A stretch of 64,000 bases of DNA from Ferrovibrio terrae_A. GTDB lineage: Bacteria > Pseudomonadota > Alphaproteobacteria > Ferrovibrionales > Ferrovibrionaceae. The notes beneath the pieces are model-generated. The model saw nothing but the letters and a program-made list of their open reading frames with translations, did not search any database and was not told the DNA's origin. The stretch is taken from contig NZ_CALSAN010000002.1 in NCBI RefSeq assembly GCF_943372915.1, positions 124,001 through 188,000 on the forward strand, read 5' to 3'. Below are positions 62,443-64,000 of this stretch, one piece after another. A program made the position numbers and the translations under genes. How positions within the stretch are numbered: position 1 is the stretch's first letter; the number at the start of each line of letters is the position of its first letter.

Positions 62443-63027
62443 GCACTACCCGCCCCGCGCGTTACCCCGGCATAAATTTCCCGTTGACAGGCGCCTGCCC
62501 GACAGGGTTGCATACTAATGCTCTTGCTGCATCCGGTGTTATGCACCAGAGGCGGCGGGGGCAGCCTGATTACCCCTCAGGCATGCCACGGGCTGGAACC
62601 CGCCAGGCAAACCGATGATCAACGATTTGCCTGCCCACCGGCGCGAGCGCGCGCATGGGCAGGATGGGGGGTTTTGGGCGTGTCGAACAGGTTTAGCCGT
62701 GATAACCCGGCACACAATTTTGTAAGGGATGACGCCCGCTTAGCGGGTCTATGGTCTCGACTAGCCTCACAGATTGCTGCCTTGTGGCCGACTGACGATG
62801 GCAGCGGGCAAAGCGCACCGTTGCCACAGCCCTCACGCGATCAAATTGCAATGGCAATCATTCCGGCCTGCGCACCGAGCTCCGAATACCAGAGCCAGAG
62901 CAGTTCGGATGAAAACCCCTCGCCTTAAGGGCAGAGGTTTCACATGAAACAGCTGATTGGGGTTGACGACTAACCCCTTTCGGCTGTAATGCTCGCCTCG
63001 GTTCTAACCGAACGGAGGCTTGCCACC
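62443..63027. other. 585-base gene-free region with alternative hairpins
   Basis: AGGCAAA (62605-62611) pairs with TTTGCCT (62626-62632). CCTGCCCA (62630-62637) pairs with TGGGCAGG (62656-62663), followed by ATGGGGGGTTTTG. The two stems share bases 62630-62632, so they exclude each other, like an attenuator or leader RNA. TTGACA at 62483 may start a transcript. Another small stem, CCCGC-TTA-GCGGG, is at 62735-62747. I do not believe the open frame 62518-62928. Confidence 0.5.
62959..62990 (+). promoter_or_regulatory. promoter and operator of the second XRE gene
   Basis: TTGACG (62963-62968), 16-base spacer, TGTAAT (62985-62990), each one mismatch from consensus. The operator GGGGTT-N7-AACCCC (62959-62977) covers the -35 and the spacer, so the repressor would block it. 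Transcription would start after about 62996, which excludes the ATG at 62989 and leaves 63028 as start. Confidence 0.75.
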
Positions 63028-63489
63028 ATGACAATCATTCCGGCCGCATCAGCCCCGGCCGCGCTTCCCGATCCCCGTGAAATTGACCGCCAGATCGGTG
63101 AACGATTGAAGCAGGAGCGTTTGCGCGCCGGCTTCACCCAGGCCGCAGCGGGCAACCGCATCGGCATCAGCTATCAGCAGATCCAGAAATACGAAACCGG
63201 GTCCAATCGCATCAGCGCCGGCCGCATCGTGCAGATGGCCACGCTGTTCGGCACCACGGCCGCGCGGATCTTCGAGAGCGCGACCGTGACCGGCGACGAT
63301 CGCAGCAGCAATTTCGGCGCCATCCGCCTGCAGCATGCTTTCGCGCGGATCCAGGACCGCACCGTGCGCAACCAGCTGGTGGCGCTGGTGGAGACTGTGG
63401 CCGGATCCCAGCCGCAGATCCGGAGCGCCGCGCCGATCGTGCTGGATCTGGCGCATCTGAAACCGCTGCCCGGATCGGAAGCGGCATGA
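63028..63489 (+). CDS. XRE-family regulator
   Basis: 153 residues with helix-turn-helix GNRIGISYQQIQKYETGSNR. GGAGG lies nine bases before the ATG. Under an AACCCC operator, so an early rightward gene controlled by the repressor. Similar proteins are common in alphaproteobacteria, on chromosomes as well as phages. Confidence 0.85.
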   Translation: MTIIPAASAPAALPDPREIDRQIGERLKQERLRAGFTQAAAGNRIGISYQQIQKYETGSNRISAGRIVQMATLFGTTAARIFESATVTGDDRSSNFGAIRLQHAFARIQDRTVRNQLVALVETVAGSQPQIRSAAPIVLDLAHLKPLPGSEAA

Positions 63490-63770
63490 CCACGCGCATG
63501 CTCTACAGGCGCCGGCCGGCCGCGCCCGCACTGCCGCCAAAGAAACCGCCGACCATGACAGACCTTGCCGTGATCGGCGCGCGCCGCCTGGCCAAACGAG
63601 CCCGCGACAATGAACGCACCGCCATCCAGCTTGGCGATGCTGCCGAGGCCGCCGATTACAACGAGGTGGCGGCGGATCTGGAGAAGAAGGCCGACGCACT
63701 CGAAGCCGGCACGCTGACCTTTGACTACGAAACGCACAAGCATCTGGTGACAGAGGGAAGGAAGCCATGA
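63486..63770 (+). CDS. hypothetical early phage protein
   Basis: 94 residues: basic Pro-rich start (RRRPAAPALPPKKPP), then a charged helical segment (ARRLAKRARDNERTAIQLGDAAEAADYNEVAADLEKKADALEAG). Overlaps the XRE gene by ATGA. No family recognised. Confidence 0.6.
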   Translation: MTTRMLYRRRPAAPALPPKKPPTMTDLAVIGARRLAKRARDNERTAIQLGDAAEAADYNEVAADLEKKADALEAGTLTFDYETHKHLVTEGRKP

Positions 63771-64000
63771 GCAGCAAAGACAGACAGCCCTATTATGCCG
63801 ATGGCAGAGCGGTTTTTGTCGCACCCAAGACCAACCCGACCACCGGGGCCATTTCCATGGGCTTCTGCGTCTGCGAAGCCGACACACCCGAGAACGCCGC
63901 CGAGATTGCAAACCGCCTTTGCGATGCTGATCGATATCGCTATCTGCGGAGCCGCGATCTAAACACGATCGACCAGGGCGGCATCTTCGCCGGCACGGTA
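63767..64000 (+). CDS. hypothetical early phage protein (3' end outside window)
   Basis: Open frame of 78 codons to the window end, starting MSSKDRQPYYADGRAVFVAP, with ATGA overlap to the previous gene. Not recognised. Confidence 0.55.
   Translation, partial: MSSKDRQPYYADGRAVFVAPKTNPTTGAISMGFCVCEADTPENAAEIANRLCDADRYRYLRSRDLNTIDQGGIFAGTV

Larger units (their letters stand above)
33727..64000. mobile_element. temperate podovirus-type prophage (left end and body; right end beyond window)
   Basis: The element begins at a tRNA-Lys fragment and runs to the window end. It carries terminase, portal, scaffold, capsid, T7-like tail tubular proteins A and B, internal virion proteins, a tail fibre, holin and endolysin, all leftward, plus a divergent repressor/Cro pair. 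No integrase is in view; it should lie to the right, near the intact tRNA-Lys copy. No phage RNA polymerase is seen, unlike T7. GANTC sites are almost absent in this part. Confidence 0.92.

Noticed and set aside
62518..62928. 136-codon rightward frame between the XRE genes
   Set aside because: Runs through strong hairpins, has no ribosome site and unusual composition; treated as RNA or empty.

Overview
The window is high-GC DNA from an alphaproteobacterium. The evidence is the suf operon layout (Rrf2 regulator, sufB, sufC, sufD, sufS, sufT, sufA), Bug-type (TctC) periplasmic binding proteins, DUF1185, and the relatively free use of GANTC (the CcrM methylation site) in the left half. The order (Rhodospirillales-like) is a guess. 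The left half (1 to about 33,726) is chromosome. The right half (33,727 to the window end) is most of an integrated temperate podovirus-type prophage whose right end and integrase lie outside the window.

Chromosomal part, left to right: the end of an sn-glycerol-3-phosphate ABC importer (ugpE, ugpC); a small lipoprotein; a glycan cluster (SDR nucleotide-sugar enzyme, DegT aminotransferase, SMR-type flippase subunit, GT2 glycosyltransferase, methyltransferase, polytopic GT-C-like protein) that looks like synthesis and transfer of an amino-sugar onto a lipid or surface glycan; the complete leftward suf operon for iron-sulfur cluster assembly, with its Rrf2 regulator first and two related palindromes in front; a TPR/glycosyltransferase-9-like protein with a flavin reductase; an EF-hand membrane protein; CorA; an SLC13 transporter with TrkA-C domains; a catabolic cluster (extradiol-dioxygenase-like protein, quinone oxidoreductase, Bug protein, divergent GntR regulator, fumarylacetoacetate hydrolase, DUF1185); and a divergent hybrid histidine kinase and receiver-Hpt pair that could form a phosphorelay.

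Prophage: the boundary is the 3' half of a tRNA-Lys(CTT) gene, cut at the anticodon loop, followed by five ACTTGG sites that look like integrase arm sites. Almost everything from 34.3 to 61.6 kb reads leftward as one tightly overlapped series, mostly ATGA or TGATG junctions. From the right it holds: a divergent repressor/Cro pair with GGGGTT/AACCCC operators; small early genes (TSCPD-like, C39-like peptidase); a Toprim primase; a gene broken at a G8 run; a winged-helix protein; a AAA+ ATPase with an N-terminal FtsK-gamma-like domain; a 244-bp array of TGAAACG repeats in a ++-- layout; terminase; portal; scaffold; capsid; T7-like tail tubes and internal virion proteins; a tail fibre with a tandem heptapeptide repeat; and lysis genes (SleB-type endolysin, 3TM holin). 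Hairpins around the capsid gene probably set its expression.

The most unusual features are the FtsK-gamma/AAA+ fusion next to the ordered repeat array (a possible new replication or packaging origin), the near absence of GANTC in the prophage, and the frameshifted gene at the G8 tract.
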